Assembly (NCBI GenBank): GCA_903820745.1
Contig: CAIJIT010000318.1
Coordinates: forward strand, 1 to 64,000
From: an uncultured Burkholderiales bacterium
GTDB taxonomy: Bacteria > Pseudomonadota > Gammaproteobacteria > Burkholderiales > Burkholderiaceae_C
DNA length: 64,000 bases
Reading direction: 5' to 3'
Shown here: piece by piece, positions 15,924 to 25,007 of the stretch
How the letters are laid out: every line of letters starts with the position of its first letter
Numbering within the stretch: the stretch's first letter is position 1
Program-made: the position numbers and the translations under genes
The notes under the pieces: generated by a model
The model's input: only the letters and a program-made list of their open reading frames with translations
Database searches by the model: none
What the model was told of the DNA's origin: nothing

Positions 15924-17378
15924 TCAGGTCGGCAGACGGATGGTGGCGACAAAGCCGCCTTCGGAATGGTTTTCCAGCGACAACTGTCCGCCATGGGCCG
16001 CAACGATGCTGCGCGCAATGCCCAGCCCCAGACCGAGACCGCCTTCATTGAGCTCACGTCCCTGGCTCAGCCGCATATGGGGTTCGAACAGGCTGGCCAG
16101 CGCTTCTTCAGGCACACCGGGGCCATGATCGCGCACTTCGATGGCTGTGCAGTCAGGCTCCTGGCGCACCGCCAATTCGACCCGTTCGCCATAGAACAAG
16201 GCGTTGTCGAGGAGGTTGCCAAAGGCCCGCTTCAGCGCCAGCGGCTTGGCGCGCACGCTGATGCCGGTAGGCTGGTAGCTCACTTCATGGCCGGCCAGCC
16301 TGGCACCGCGGATCATCCGGGCGATCAGGCTATCGAGCCTGACTTCGACCAGGTTTTCATGAATGTCGCTGTCCTTGACGCATTGCAGTGCGCCCTTGAC
16401 CATCATGTCGAGTTCGTCCAGGTCCTCCTCAAACTCGCTGCGGATGGCATCATCGTCGAGCAGTTCGGCGCGTAGCTTCAGGCGCGTGATCGGCGTGCGC
16501 AAATCATGTGAAATCGAGATGAAGAGCCGCTCTCGGTCCTCCAGATATTTCTGGATGCGCTGGCGCATGGCGCTGAACGCTCTTGCGGTGTTGATCACTT
16601 CCTTGCTGCCGGTTTCAGGCAATGCGGGCATCAGCTCATCCTTGCCGAAGGCCTCAGCGGCATCGGACAAGGCCGCCAGCGGACGGGTGATCCAGCGCTG
16701 TACCACCAGCAGGGACATCAAAAGCACAGCCGCCAGTGAAAGCCCCTGCAAAACCAGCCGATCCAGCGACAGCAAGTCAGTGCTGCTGAGAAAATACGGA
16801 TTGGGCATCAAGGTCGCCAGATAAAGCCAGTTGCCGGGCTCCAGTTCGGTCTGAATCACCAATACCGGTGCCGGGTCGGGTTTGATCAGCAGGATATGCC
16901 GGACCCAACTGTCGGGCAGCTCGGTGATCTTGATGCCATCGCTCGATACGGCCAATTGATCTGGCCAGGCAAAGTCGAGCCTGAAGCCGGGTAGCTGCGG
17001 CAAATCGGCTTTCAGTGTGGCCATCGCGGTCTCGACGACCGCACCGGCCAGCGGCTGCGCTTCGATCGGCTTGATTTCGACCGCTTCATGGTTGAGGTTG
17101 ACAAAGAATCTTGTCCCGCCCATTTCGCGAAACTGCTGGATCAGCAAAGTGCGGTAATTGGGCGGCAGGCTGCGGAAAAAACGGATCGAACTGGCAGCGC
17201 TGTGGCCGAGGTATTGCGCTGCTGACCTGGCATCAAGTTCGGCTTTGGCGTGCAGTTGCGTCGACCAGAAAAGATTGCCCAGCAACTGCGAGACCAGCAC
17301 GCTGGCAATGATCACCAGCGACAGCCGTCCCATCAGGGACTGGGGCAACCCATACCAGCGGCGCTTCGAATCAGGCAT
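15924..17378 (-). CDS. Sensor histidine kinase
   Basis: The 484-residue kinase has TM1 at about residues 17-37, a periplasmic sensor of about 165 residues with no recognised fold, and TM2 at about 208-227. A HAMP segment follows (RWITRPLAALSDAAEAFG), then a HisKA box with phospho-acceptor His291 (SISHDLRTPITRL). The HATPase domain has DNALFYG, VRDHGPGVPEE and GLGLGIARSIV. This is the EnvZ-like layout. The start at 17378 is used because it overlaps the response-regulator stop by 8 bp; two further in-frame ATGs at 17393 and 17408 are possible. It pairs with the regulator upstream, and both follow a sugar-binding protein gene, so the periplasmic domain may read that protein. Confidence 0.9.
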   Translation of the reverse strand: MPDSKRRWYGLPQSLMGRLSLVIIASVLVSQLLGNLFWSTQLHAKAELDARSAAQYLGHSAASSIRFFRSLPPNYRTLLIQQFREMGGTRFFVNLNHEAVEIKPIEAQPLAGAVVETAMATLKADLPQLPGFRLDFAWPDQLAVSSDGIKITELPDSWVRHILLIKPDPAPVLVIQTELEPGNWLYLATLMPNPYFLSSTDLLSLDRLVLQGLSLAAVLLMSLLVVQRWITRPLAALSDAAEAFGKDELMPALPETGSKEVINTARAFSAMRQRIQKYLEDRERLFISISHDLRTPITRLKLRAELLDDDAIRSEFEEDLDELDMMVKGALQCVKDSDIHENLVEVRLDSLIARMIRGARLAGHEVSYQPTGISVRAKPLALKRAFGNLLDNALFYGERVELAVRQEPDCTAIEVRDHGPGVPEEALASLFEPHMRLSQGRELNEGGLGLGLGIARSIVAAHGGQLSLENHSEGGFVATIRLPT

Positions 17379-18084
17379 GGGAAATGCTGACATCAGCAGA
17401 GAAGACATAACCGGCGCCGCGCACGGTCTTGATCAAGCGGGGTTGCTTGCCATCGTCGTTCAGTCGCAGGCGCAAGCGGCTGATCTGCACATCCAGCGAG
17501 CGGTCAAGCGGGCCCGAATCACGGCCGCGCGTCTGCTCGGCCAGTACATTGCGATCGAGAATGGCACCCGGGTGTTCGACGAAATATCTCAGCAGCTGGA
17601 AATCCAGCCCGGTCAGCAGGACGACTTCGCCCTGCGGATCGATGACCTTGCGTTCGAGCAGATCCAGCGTGAAACCATCGAAACGGTAGAAACGTGCAGC
17701 TGCAGCAGTGTCGAGGCCGCTGCGGCGCAGGATCGCCTTGATCCTTGCCAGCAGCTCGCGCGGGCTGTAAGGCTTGGCGATGTAGTCGTCAGCGCCGAGC
17801 TCGAGGCCGACCACCCGATCGGTCTCATCCGAACTCGCTGTCAGCATGATGATCGGCAAGTTCGAGCGCTGGCGCACCGCGCGGCACAGCGCGAAGCCAT
17901 CGGTGTCGGGCAGCATGACATCCAGAATCACCAGTGACAACTCGTCAACATGGCGATGGAATTCACTCAGAAAGCTCTCACCGTCGAAGGACAGAATCAC
18001 CTCGTACTGGTTCTTCTCGAGATAGGTCTTCAACAGCACCCGGGTCTTGAGATCATCGTCGACGATCAATATTTTTCTTGTCAT
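17371..18084 (-). CDS. OmpR-family response regulator
   Basis: The 237-residue regulator has a receiver domain (MTRKILIVDDDLKTR, phosphorylated Asp55 in LVILDVMLPD, Thr82, Lys104 in YIAKPYSP). The C-terminal winged helix has LTGLDFQLLRYFVEHPG and RSLDVQISRLRLRL. The start at 18084 is set by homology; upstream in-frame sequence to 18180 reads through the intergenic region and the end of the binding-protein gene. It is 13 bp downstream of the binding-protein gene and overlaps the kinase gene. A role in controlling the amino-sugar locus is inferred from position. Confidence 0.92.
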   Translation of the reverse strand: MTRKILIVDDDLKTRVLLKTYLEKNQYEVILSFDGESFLSEFHRHVDELSLVILDVMLPDTDGFALCRAVRQRSNLPIIMLTASSDETDRVVGLELGADDYIAKPYSPRELLARIKAILRRSGLDTAAAARFYRFDGFTLDLLERKVIDPQGEVVLLTGLDFQLLRYFVEHPGAILDRNVLAEQTRGRDSGPLDRSLDVQISRLRLRLNDDGKQPRLIKTVRGAGYVFSADVSISHA

Positions 18085-18097
18085 GTTCAAGTTGATC

Positions 18098-19423
18098 TCA
18101 ATGGTCGCTGCGCCGCAGATGCAGCGCACGGAAAACTGCGCCCAGACGCTGCCTCGCCTGGGCAGGCGTGACCGAGTCATCAGCGAAAAAATGGTTGATT
18201 TCGGCGATTACCGCGTCGCGGGCCACCTCGTCGACCGACATCCGGTGCACCAGGCTTGGCACCTGCGCCGACGCGCCCAGACCGAAGGCCGTCCATGATG
18301 CCCGGGCGCAACTGTCCATCCGCGCCGGATCAGCGTCGCGACGCACGGACACCGAGCCCTTGACGTTGTTGTAACCAGTCTGGACCGCCGGCGTCAGCAG
18401 CAGCCGCGCCAGCTTCTCCTGCGCCGGGGAATGTGCGTAATCCTTGGTGAACATCGTCAGGGTGTCGACGCTGTAAAGATTGAATTTTTCGGTTCCCGGC
18501 ATCGCGCTGCATGAAAACACGCCATCGGTCGGCAAGCCCGTGACGTTCAGTTCACCCTTGGCCCAGTCCCCCATCACCAACATCGCAGCCTCGCCATTGG
18601 CCAGTTCCTGCACCACTTCGGTCCAGTTGCGTTCGGCGATCGGCTGCTTCGTCCAGGACTTCATCAGCCGCAATCGCTCCAGCGCTTCGGTCAGGCGCGG
18701 GTCGGACAAGGCCTGCGCATTCATCCTGACGAACAATTCACGGTGCAACTGTTGCCCGCCGCTGGCCAGCAACAAGTTCTCGAACAAGGTGGCGACTTGC
18801 CAGGGCTCGCTGCTCAAGGCCAGCGCAGCGATGCCCTCAGCATTGAACTTGAGCGCGATTTGCTCAAACTCGCTCCAGCTTTTTGGCGGCTTCAGTTTCA
18901 AGCGCGCAAACAGAGCCCGGTTGTAAAACAGCGTATTGATGCGATGAATGCCGATTGGCACCGCGACCACATGCTGCCGGTGCTGAACCAGCTTGTAAAT
19001 GGCAGGGAACAGTACGGCGTTCCAGTTGCCAGCCTGCGCCGGGGCATCGAGTTCGAGCAACATGCCAAGCTCGGCCCACTCGCCGATCGATGCGCCGATG
19101 ATCTGCGTGACCTCGGGTGCATCATTGGCCAGCACCAGACTTCTGAGCACCTTGACCGCCGCCAGCCCTGCCCCGCCGGGTATCGCCGAGTCCATCCAGG
19201 TGACGTTGTCTGCCGCCGCATAAGCTACCAGCAGGTTGGCCGCTTTGCGCTCGCTCGCCGAAGTCCACCAATGCAGCACCTGCAAAGAGGCTGGCGGAGA
19301 TACCGCTGCAGTTGCAGGCCTGAGCATGACAAAACTCAGCATCAAGCAGCCGAGCGCGCCAGCCACCCGCCGAACATGTCCGGCGCCAAAAAATTGGCTT
19401 GCGCTGCTTCGGTTGAACGGCAT
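18098..19423 (-). CDS. Carbohydrate ABC-type solute-binding protein without adjacent permease
   Basis: The 441-residue protein has a signal peptide (FNRSSASQFF... to PATAA) and the pattern of family 1 sugar-binding proteins: LQVLHWWTSASERKAANLL at the mature N-terminus, VPIGIHRINTLFYNRALFARL, PPKSWSEFEQIALKF and the ANGEAAMLVMGDWAKGEL segment. The WW-S-E-A start resembles the glucose-type binding proteins of Pseudomonas. No permease or ATPase gene is linked. Instead the gene is followed by a response regulator and a histidine kinase in the same operon. A ligand-sensing role for the kinase, or use of a distant permease, are both possible. Confidence 0.85.
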   Translation of the reverse strand: MPFNRSSASQFFGAGHVRRVAGALGCLMLSFVMLRPATAAVSPPASLQVLHWWTSASERKAANLLVAYAAADNVTWMDSAIPGGAGLAAVKVLRSLVLANDAPEVTQIIGASIGEWAELGMLLELDAPAQAGNWNAVLFPAIYKLVQHRQHVVAVPIGIHRINTLFYNRALFARLKLKPPKSWSEFEQIALKFNAEGIAALALSSEPWQVATLFENLLLASGGQQLHRELFVRMNAQALSDPRLTEALERLRLMKSWTKQPIAERNWTEVVQELANGEAAMLVMGDWAKGELNVTGLPTDGVFSCSAMPGTEKFNLYSVDTLTMFTKDYAHSPAQEKLARLLLTPAVQTGYNNVKGSVSVRRDADPARMDSCARASWTAFGLGASAQVPSLVHRMSVDEVARDAVIAEINHFFADDSVTPAQARQRLGAVFRALHLRRSDH

Positions 19424-19474
19424 CTTGCTTGTCAGTTCCCAGCGGATGAGCGCCTCGGCGGGCGGCGCAATGAA

Positions 19475-20185
19475 TCAATGCCGGAAGCGACTTTTATCGA
19501 CGACCGACTTGATCGAGACCATGGCCAACTTGCGCATCATGGCGTACCCGGCAACATTCGGATGCACGCCATCGTCCGAATAAACCAGCGGCAATCCCAT
19601 CTGCTCATCAACCATTGCCGCATAGTAATCAAGATAAGTAAACCGATGACTTGCAGCAAAGCCCTTCAACAGCTTGTTCAGCTGGAGGATTTCCGCCGCC
19701 GGCCTGGCTTCGGGCTGCCATGGGTAACGCGCGGCCGGCAGCACCGAAGCGATGATGACCTTGATGCCATGTGCACGCGCCAGTTCGGCCATCGTGAAGA
19801 TATTCCCGGCAATCTCGGCCACCGTGGCCGGTCCGGTGTTGCCGGCAATATCGTTGGTTCCCGCAAGGATGACGACCGCCCAAGGCTTCAAGTCGATGAC
19901 ATCGGGGCGGAAACGCAGCAGCATCTGCGGCGTCGTCTGCCCGCTGATGCCACGATTGACATGGCGGTTGGGCGGCGGAGCGCCCTGCTCCAGGCCTTGC
20001 CAGAACTCGGTGATCGAGTCCCCCATGAAGACAATCCGGCGCTCAGCCACAGCTGGCAGCCCGAGGCTGCTGTTCTTGCTGCGATAAGCGCCCAGATTGG
20101 CCCAATCCTGCTCGGTGCCTCCGGCTTGCACAGCACCCGCCGTTATCAAAATTGCCATGATCAAATAGGTTTTCAATGATTGCAT
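19475..20185 (-). CDS. Secreted SGNH/GDSL hydrolase
   Basis: The 236-residue protein has a signal peptide (MQSLKTYLIMAILITAGAVQA) and the SGNH blocks: block I GDSITEFW with the nucleophile Ser, block II Gly in RGISGQTT, block III GTND, and block V DGVHPN with the catalytic Asp-His. The family includes esterases, lipases and carbohydrate de-acetylases. Within this locus a role in removing acetyl or acyl groups from glycans is a reasonable guess, not shown. It lies between the phosphoesterase gene (19 bp upstream) and the binding-protein gene (51 bp downstream). Confidence 0.82.
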   Translation of the reverse strand: MQSLKTYLIMAILITAGAVQAGGTEQDWANLGAYRSKNSSLGLPAVAERRIVFMGDSITEFWQGLEQGAPPPNRHVNRGISGQTTPQMLLRFRPDVIDLKPWAVVILAGTNDIAGNTGPATVAEIAGNIFTMAELARAHGIKVIIASVLPAARYPWQPEARPAAEILQLNKLLKGFAASHRFTYLDYYAAMVDEQMGLPLVYSDDGVHPNVAGYAMMRKLAMVSIKSVVDKSRFRH

Positions 20186-20204
20186 ATCAACAGATTCAGA
20201 CGAA

Positions 20205-21941
20205 TCAACGCTTTGTGGAGAAATCGAACAAATTCATCAAATCACCGACAGCCGGCCGATTCAGCGGCACATAAGGGTCGCGGGGATCAGCCACAGGATT
20301 GGGCAGGTTGTCTCGGCTGCGCTGACTCAGCGGTGCGAGTCCCCAGTTCCGGTTGATGAACTTGATGACCGAGGCATGGTCGTAATAGTTGTGGTCGATG
20401 CGACCATGACGTGCATAGGGTGAAATGGCCAGCATCGGCACCCTTGTGCCGTCACCGAAGAAATCAATCGCCTGGACATAGCCGCTGTCGTAGTAGCCGC
20501 CGCCTTCATCGAAAGTGACCAGGATCGCGGTCGATTTCCAGAGGTCCGGATTGCTTTGCACCCGCTCGACGATGTCCTGCACCATCTTCTCGAACTGCGC
20601 GATCGTCGAGTAGCCGGCGTGGCCCGAACCGCCATCATTGGGTGCGATGAAGGCCACCGCAGGAAAACTCGCTGCGTCTTGCGCATCGGTGAAGAAACGG
20701 CCGAGGTCGAGTAGCCTGGTCCGGTCCTTGCCGGTCATGATCGAGGTAAAACTGGTCAAAGGATCACAGGTGGCGCAATAGTCGCGCGACGCGTCAATGC
20801 CGAGCTTTCGCCCACCGCTGTACCAATGCCATCCAATCCCTGCGGCACTGAGCGATTCGCCGATATTGGGCAGACTCTGCGGTGACAAATGGAAGTCATC
20901 GGCAGTCACCGGCAGCGACTGGCCGGTCGGAGAGAAACCTGGGTCCAGGTTGTTGACCAGGTAATAGTTGCCCGGCGCGCAATTGCCATCATTGAAGGCC
21001 GGATAAGGCAGGCGCTTGAGCAGTTGCCGGATCGCTGCAACGCCAGGCTGCGCCGGGTCGGCGCATTGCACATAGACGCCACGGCCCTGTCCATCGTTGC
21101 TGAAACCATTGTTCGTGCCCGCTCGAGGGTCAGGATTGCCGATCTGGCGCAGCGGCGGAACGGCCACCTGCCCGCCCTCGGTGTAATAGGCCGTATCGGC
21201 GCTGGCCAGGGCGAAATAATTGGCGGTGGTCCCGCCCATCACCGACTGGTGGTAGTTGTCGGCCAGTGCATAGTTGTCTGCGAGGTTGCGGAAATAAGGC
21301 AGATCACCGGCTGATAAATTGTAAAAACCCATGGCCACGCCGCCCTGATTCGTAGCCCTGACCTTGTGCTGCTTGTCAGACCAGGAACCGGCGGTCTCGC
21401 CCGTCCAGACGAAGAGGTCGTTCAAGCCCCCGTTGACTTGCTGCCACATCTGGAAGAACCGGTGGACCGGGTCACCGGTGGCGGTGTCGGGCTTGGCATA
21501 ACGGCTGATCTGGAACGGACCATTGGGTAAATCGGCGGGGAAACGCGGATCAATTGCAGCCGACTTCTTGCCCGTGACGCCGCTGTAATGCAGCCGGGGC
21601 AATTGCTTGTAGGCCTCGCTGACCATCGGTGTTGGCGAATATCGGTCGAAACCCAGCGCGCGTCGTTGCGTGGCGGCCGAAAAATTCGGGCCGGGGCTGC
21701 CGTCCAGCGTGACGATGCTGCGCGATAGCAGATTGGAAATTTGCTGCCCGGCGGCAGGCTGATAAACACCGAAGAGGTTGTCGAAGCTGCGGTTCTCGCC
21801 AACGACAACGATCAAATGCTCGATCGGGGTTGTGGCCGTGACTGCGAATGCCGGCGTGGCCTGGCATAGAAATGCCAGCGCTAGCCAAGCACGCTGCGCG
21901 GCAAATTGACGAACTGTTTTATTGACTATTTTCAATGACAT
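20205..21941 (-). CDS. Secreted phosphoesterase (phospholipase C/acid phosphatase family)
   Basis: The 578-residue protein has a signal sequence (to PAFAV) followed by the family hallmark HLIVVVGENRSFDNLFGVY. Further on are VNNLDPGFSPTG, FIAPNDGGSGHAG and the metal-binding-like FDEGGGYYDSGYVQAIDFFGDG segment. This is the PF04185 group, which includes non-specific phospholipases C and acid phosphatases. The usual phospholipase C Tat signal is absent; the N-terminus looks Sec-type. It follows the TonB-dependent receptor by 43 bp and may release phosphate from surface or environmental polymers. The substrate cannot be told from sequence. Confidence 0.8.
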   Translation of the reverse strand: MSLKIVNKTVRQFAAQRAWLALAFLCQATPAFAVTATTPIEHLIVVVGENRSFDNLFGVYQPAAGQQISNLLSRSIVTLDGSPGPNFSAATQRRALGFDRYSPTPMVSEAYKQLPRLHYSGVTGKKSAAIDPRFPADLPNGPFQISRYAKPDTATGDPVHRFFQMWQQVNGGLNDLFVWTGETAGSWSDKQHKVRATNQGGVAMGFYNLSAGDLPYFRNLADNYALADNYHQSVMGGTTANYFALASADTAYYTEGGQVAVPPLRQIGNPDPRAGTNNGFSNDGQGRGVYVQCADPAQPGVAAIRQLLKRLPYPAFNDGNCAPGNYYLVNNLDPGFSPTGQSLPVTADDFHLSPQSLPNIGESLSAAGIGWHWYSGGRKLGIDASRDYCATCDPLTSFTSIMTGKDRTRLLDLGRFFTDAQDAASFPAVAFIAPNDGGSGHAGYSTIAQFEKMVQDIVERVQSNPDLWKSTAILVTFDEGGGYYDSGYVQAIDFFGDGTRVPMLAISPYARHGRIDHNYYDHASVIKFINRNWGLAPLSQRSRDNLPNPVADPRDPYVPLNRPAVGDLMNLFDFSTKR

Positions 21942-21984
21942 CTCAAAGCCCCGGCTGTTTTCGACGCAGCCGGGGCAACAGGAA

Positions 21985-24831
21985 TTACATCTTGTAATTC
22001 ACGCCGAACAAAATGCGCCTTCCATACTCGTTATAGCGCTCAGGCATCATGTTTTTCGGCGTCGAATTGCTCGAATCATCCTGCAAACTGGTGCGATAAG
22101 GCGTATTGGTCAGATTATTGACCTGCACCAGCAGCGAAACGCCTTTCCAAGCGCCCTTCTCGAAGGCATAACCCAATTGCAGATCGGTGATCCGCTCGGC
22201 TTCGATTGCCGCGAGCGAGTTGTCGATCCAGACACCGCGCACTTCGGCGATGTATTTCGAGCGATACCGCTGACCGACACGGGCCGAGAAGCCGCTCTTC
22301 TCGTAATAGACCGTGAAGCTGCTGACATCACCCGACAAGCCTTCGATCGTGCGTTGCAAGTCCATCTTGCCGTCGTTGGCATGGCCCGGCAGATTGCTGT
22401 GGTTGTGCGAGGCCGTCAGCAAGGCGCCGAATCCGTCCAAGGCCTTGACCCACAAGCCAAAGTCCAGCGCCGCACTGAGCTCCACACCTTCGATATAGCC
22501 CCCCTGGCCATTGATCGGGGCGCTCAAGGTGCCGATGTTCTTGTTGATCGGCGTCAGCCCGGTCGAATTCGGGAAACCGGTGAAGTCGAAGATCAGGCTG
22601 TCCTTGTAGATCGAAGTCTCAAGCCTCTTGTGGAAGGCCGCTGCGCTGACATAACTGCGCTTGCCCAGATATTTTTCGACCGACAGATCCAGCGCCGTGG
22701 CGCGCCATGGCTGCAGGAATGGATTACCGCCATCACCGCTCCATTTGCCGATATTGGCACCCGATGTTGCCGGGCTGGCAGAAAAGCCGGCACGCATGTC
22801 ATCGAGGTTCGGACGCGCCAGCGTCTTGGCTGCACCGAGGCGCACCAAGGTCGTCGGTGTGACTTCGCCCACCAGGTTCAAGCTCGGCAGCACATCGGTA
22901 TAGCTGGTCCCATAGCTCATCGCCTTGGTCGTCTGGGCGCCGTCGTCCCATGCGACACCGGTCGAACTTTGGCTGGTGCGGATCACCTGCAGGCCAAGAT
23001 TGCCACGCACGGGAATGAAGGCTTTGAAGTCCAGGCCCATCTTGCCGTAAGCCGTCGTCACCTGCTCGCTGACACCCCAGATCCGCCCCGGTGCGGAAGA
23101 CTGGTTGATGGCGCCCGAGTTGTAGACGCCGCTGTTGAGCGCGGCCATCATGTCAAAACTGACCAAGCTGGGAACCCCGACAAAGCCGAGGTCAGCCGGA
23201 GACTGCAGAATACTGGCCGGAATCGGCGCGCAAACATCCTTGCCACCCATGCAGCTGGTGCCGTTTTTAAGGGCATAAATCGTCTGCGAACGAGTCGTGT
23301 CCTTGGCTCGATCGGTGAAGTTGACCCCGCCTTCGAAACTGCTGAAAGGCCCGAAATTCAGATCGCGCTTGGCCGACAGGCGCAGCGCTTTCATCTCGTC
23401 ATTGACGACGATGGGCGACATCGAACCGGCCGAACCGACGCCGTTCAGATTGCCCCAGTCAGAAATGCCGCGCAACTGCATCACCGTGCCGCTGCCGTAA
23501 TTCACTACAGGCGTGAACTGGGAAAAACCGGAGCCGGTTTGGGCAAAGAAGCTGCTGAAGCCCGTCATCGCGGTTGACGATGCATAGACCTCGCCGACCA
23601 TTTCGTCGCGCTTGGCTTTCGAATAGCTCAGGTCGGCCGTGGCCTTCCAGTCGGCAAGCTTGAGCTCGGTGTTCCAGCCGCCAGCGAGCACCTTGTCGTC
23701 GCGCTTGCTGTAGCGCATCAGCACAAAGGGATCGACATTGGACATGGCACCACTGGTCGCGACAGCATCCTTACCAACCAAAGTGGTCTTGACGTTGCTG
23801 AAGATCGGCCCGCCCGAAACCGGGGCGCCGGGGGTCCCGTCGCCGCTCCAGTCAGGCATCAGGTTGGCCTGGAACTCACGGCCCTGGGAAGTCTGGCCGA
23901 ACTTCGAGTAGTACAGGTCGACCTGGCTATGCAGGTCCTTGTTCGGCTTGTACTCGAACACTGCCATCAAGCCATCGCGCTTGTTGTCAATATTGCGCAC
24001 GCCGGCATCAAATCCCTGCAGCGTGCTGGGTGCCTTGCTCGAGTCGGCATTTTCGAGACCGCGGAAGCCACCCCACCAGATGGCCGAATTGCCCCACCAC
24101 CAGGAGTCGAAGTATTTTTCCTGGTTCGGGCTGTCCAGATGGGAAAAGCCCAGTGCCACGCCGACCGTATTGCCGGCAAATTGGTCGATATAGGAGGCGC
24201 TGATGCGGTTGCCCTTGTCGCTCGAACCCGGGATGACCGCCCCATTGGCGTTTTTCTCGAGGCGCGCGCTGAGGTTGACCTGACGGCCGCGCAGATCGAG
24301 CGGGCTGACCGTCTTCATATTGACCGTGCCCGACAAGCCTTGTGCGCCGATTGCTGCATCAGGGGTCTTGTAGACGGTCGCACTGTTGATCAACTCAGCC
24401 GGAAACTGGTCATATTCAACCGAACGGTTGTCGCCAGTACTGACCATTTCGCGGCCATTCAGCAAGGTCACACCGAACTTGGGTGCCAGTCCGCGAATCG
24501 AGATCACCTGATCGCGGCCATTGACTCGCTGGGCCGTGATGCCGGGCAGACGCGCCAGCGATTCAGCAATGCTGGTCTCGGGCAACTTGCCGATGTCTTC
24601 GGACGATACCGCTTCCACGATCGAGTCGGAATTGCGCTTGGTCGCGATCGAGGTCTCGATGCTGCTGCGCAGGCCGGTGACCGTGACCTGCTCGAGTTGC
24701 TGGGCCTGCTGCGCGAAAGCTGCACCGGCTGAAAACAGCAAGACCGAACAGGCCATTGCCACCGGCGTGAGGCGCGTTGCTGCGGATTGCCCTTGGCGCT
24801 GCTTGAAGTTATCCATTTTCAAATCTTTCAT
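21985..24831 (-). CDS. TonB-dependent outer-membrane receptor, Xanthomonas-Caulobacter type
   Basis: The 948-residue receptor has an extended signal peptide (cleaved near AFA-QQ), a TonB box-like VTVTGLRSSI, and the plug domain with the hallmark SSEDIGKLPETSIAESLARLPG and VISIRGLAPKF. A long beta-barrel follows, ending ILFGVNYKM. This pattern is the subfamily common in Xanthomonas and Caulobacter, whose members import oligosaccharides including GlcNAc-type sugars. The ATG at 24831 is preceded by AAGGGG at good spacing. Downstream of the hexosaminidase by 176 bp and upstream of the phosphoesterase, it probably imports chitooligosaccharides released outside the cell. The final residue is Met, not the usual aromatic. 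Confidence 0.9.
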   Translation of the reverse strand: MKDLKMDNFKQRQGQSAATRLTPVAMACSVLLFSAGAAFAQQAQQLEQVTVTGLRSSIETSIATKRNSDSIVEAVSSEDIGKLPETSIAESLARLPGITAQRVNGRDQVISIRGLAPKFGVTLLNGREMVSTGDNRSVEYDQFPAELINSATVYKTPDAAIGAQGLSGTVNMKTVSPLDLRGRQVNLSARLEKNANGAVIPGSSDKGNRISASYIDQFAGNTVGVALGFSHLDSPNQEKYFDSWWWGNSAIWWGGFRGLENADSSKAPSTLQGFDAGVRNIDNKRDGLMAVFEYKPNKDLHSQVDLYYSKFGQTSQGREFQANLMPDWSGDGTPGAPVSGGPIFSNVKTTLVGKDAVATSGAMSNVDPFVLMRYSKRDDKVLAGGWNTELKLADWKATADLSYSKAKRDEMVGEVYASSTAMTGFSSFFAQTGSGFSQFTPVVNYGSGTVMQLRGISDWGNLNGVGSAGSMSPIVVNDEMKALRLSAKRDLNFGPFSSFEGGVNFTDRAKDTTRSQTIYALKNGTSCMGGKDVCAPIPASILQSPADLGFVGVPSLVSFDMMAALNSGVYNSGAINQSSAPGRIWGVSEQVTTAYGKMGLDFKAFIPVRGNLGLQVIRTSQSSTGVAWDDGAQTTKAMSYGTSYTDVLPSLNLVGEVTPTTLVRLGAAKTLARPNLDDMRAGFSASPATSGANIGKWSGDGGNPFLQPWRATALDLSVEKYLGKRSYVSAAAFHKRLETSIYKDSLIFDFTGFPNSTGLTPINKNIGTLSAPINGQGGYIEGVELSAALDFGLWVKALDGFGALLTASHNHSNLPGHANDGKMDLQRTIEGLSGDVSSFTVYYEKSGFSARVGQRYRSKYIAEVRGVWIDNSLAAIEAERITDLQLGYAFEKGAWKGVSLLVQVNNLTNTPYRTSLQDDSSNSTPKNMMPERYNEYGRRILFGVNYKM

Positions 24832-24965
24832 TGTTGTCCCCTTGAATTACCGTTTGAATGAATCCCGTTGCAAGTTCTGCATCTGGCTGTTGCAGAAATT
24901 GCTTTTTTAAAAACCGCCTTGCTAGGTTGTTTCAATACAAGCCCCCTTGAAGCTCACTCTTGTGA

Positions 24966-24978
24966 GTCGGTTACCGAC
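24966..24978. promoter_or_regulatory. Candidate operator upstream of the TonB receptor
   Basis: GTCGGTTACCGAC, a palindrome with 6-bp arms around one base, lies 135 bp upstream of the receptor start in the 176-bp gap after the hexosaminidase gene. No second copy was found in the window, so the assignment is weak. Confidence 0.25.
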
Positions 24979-25007
24979 CCTTGCCTTCTGCGCCATGTGC
25001 CACTTCT

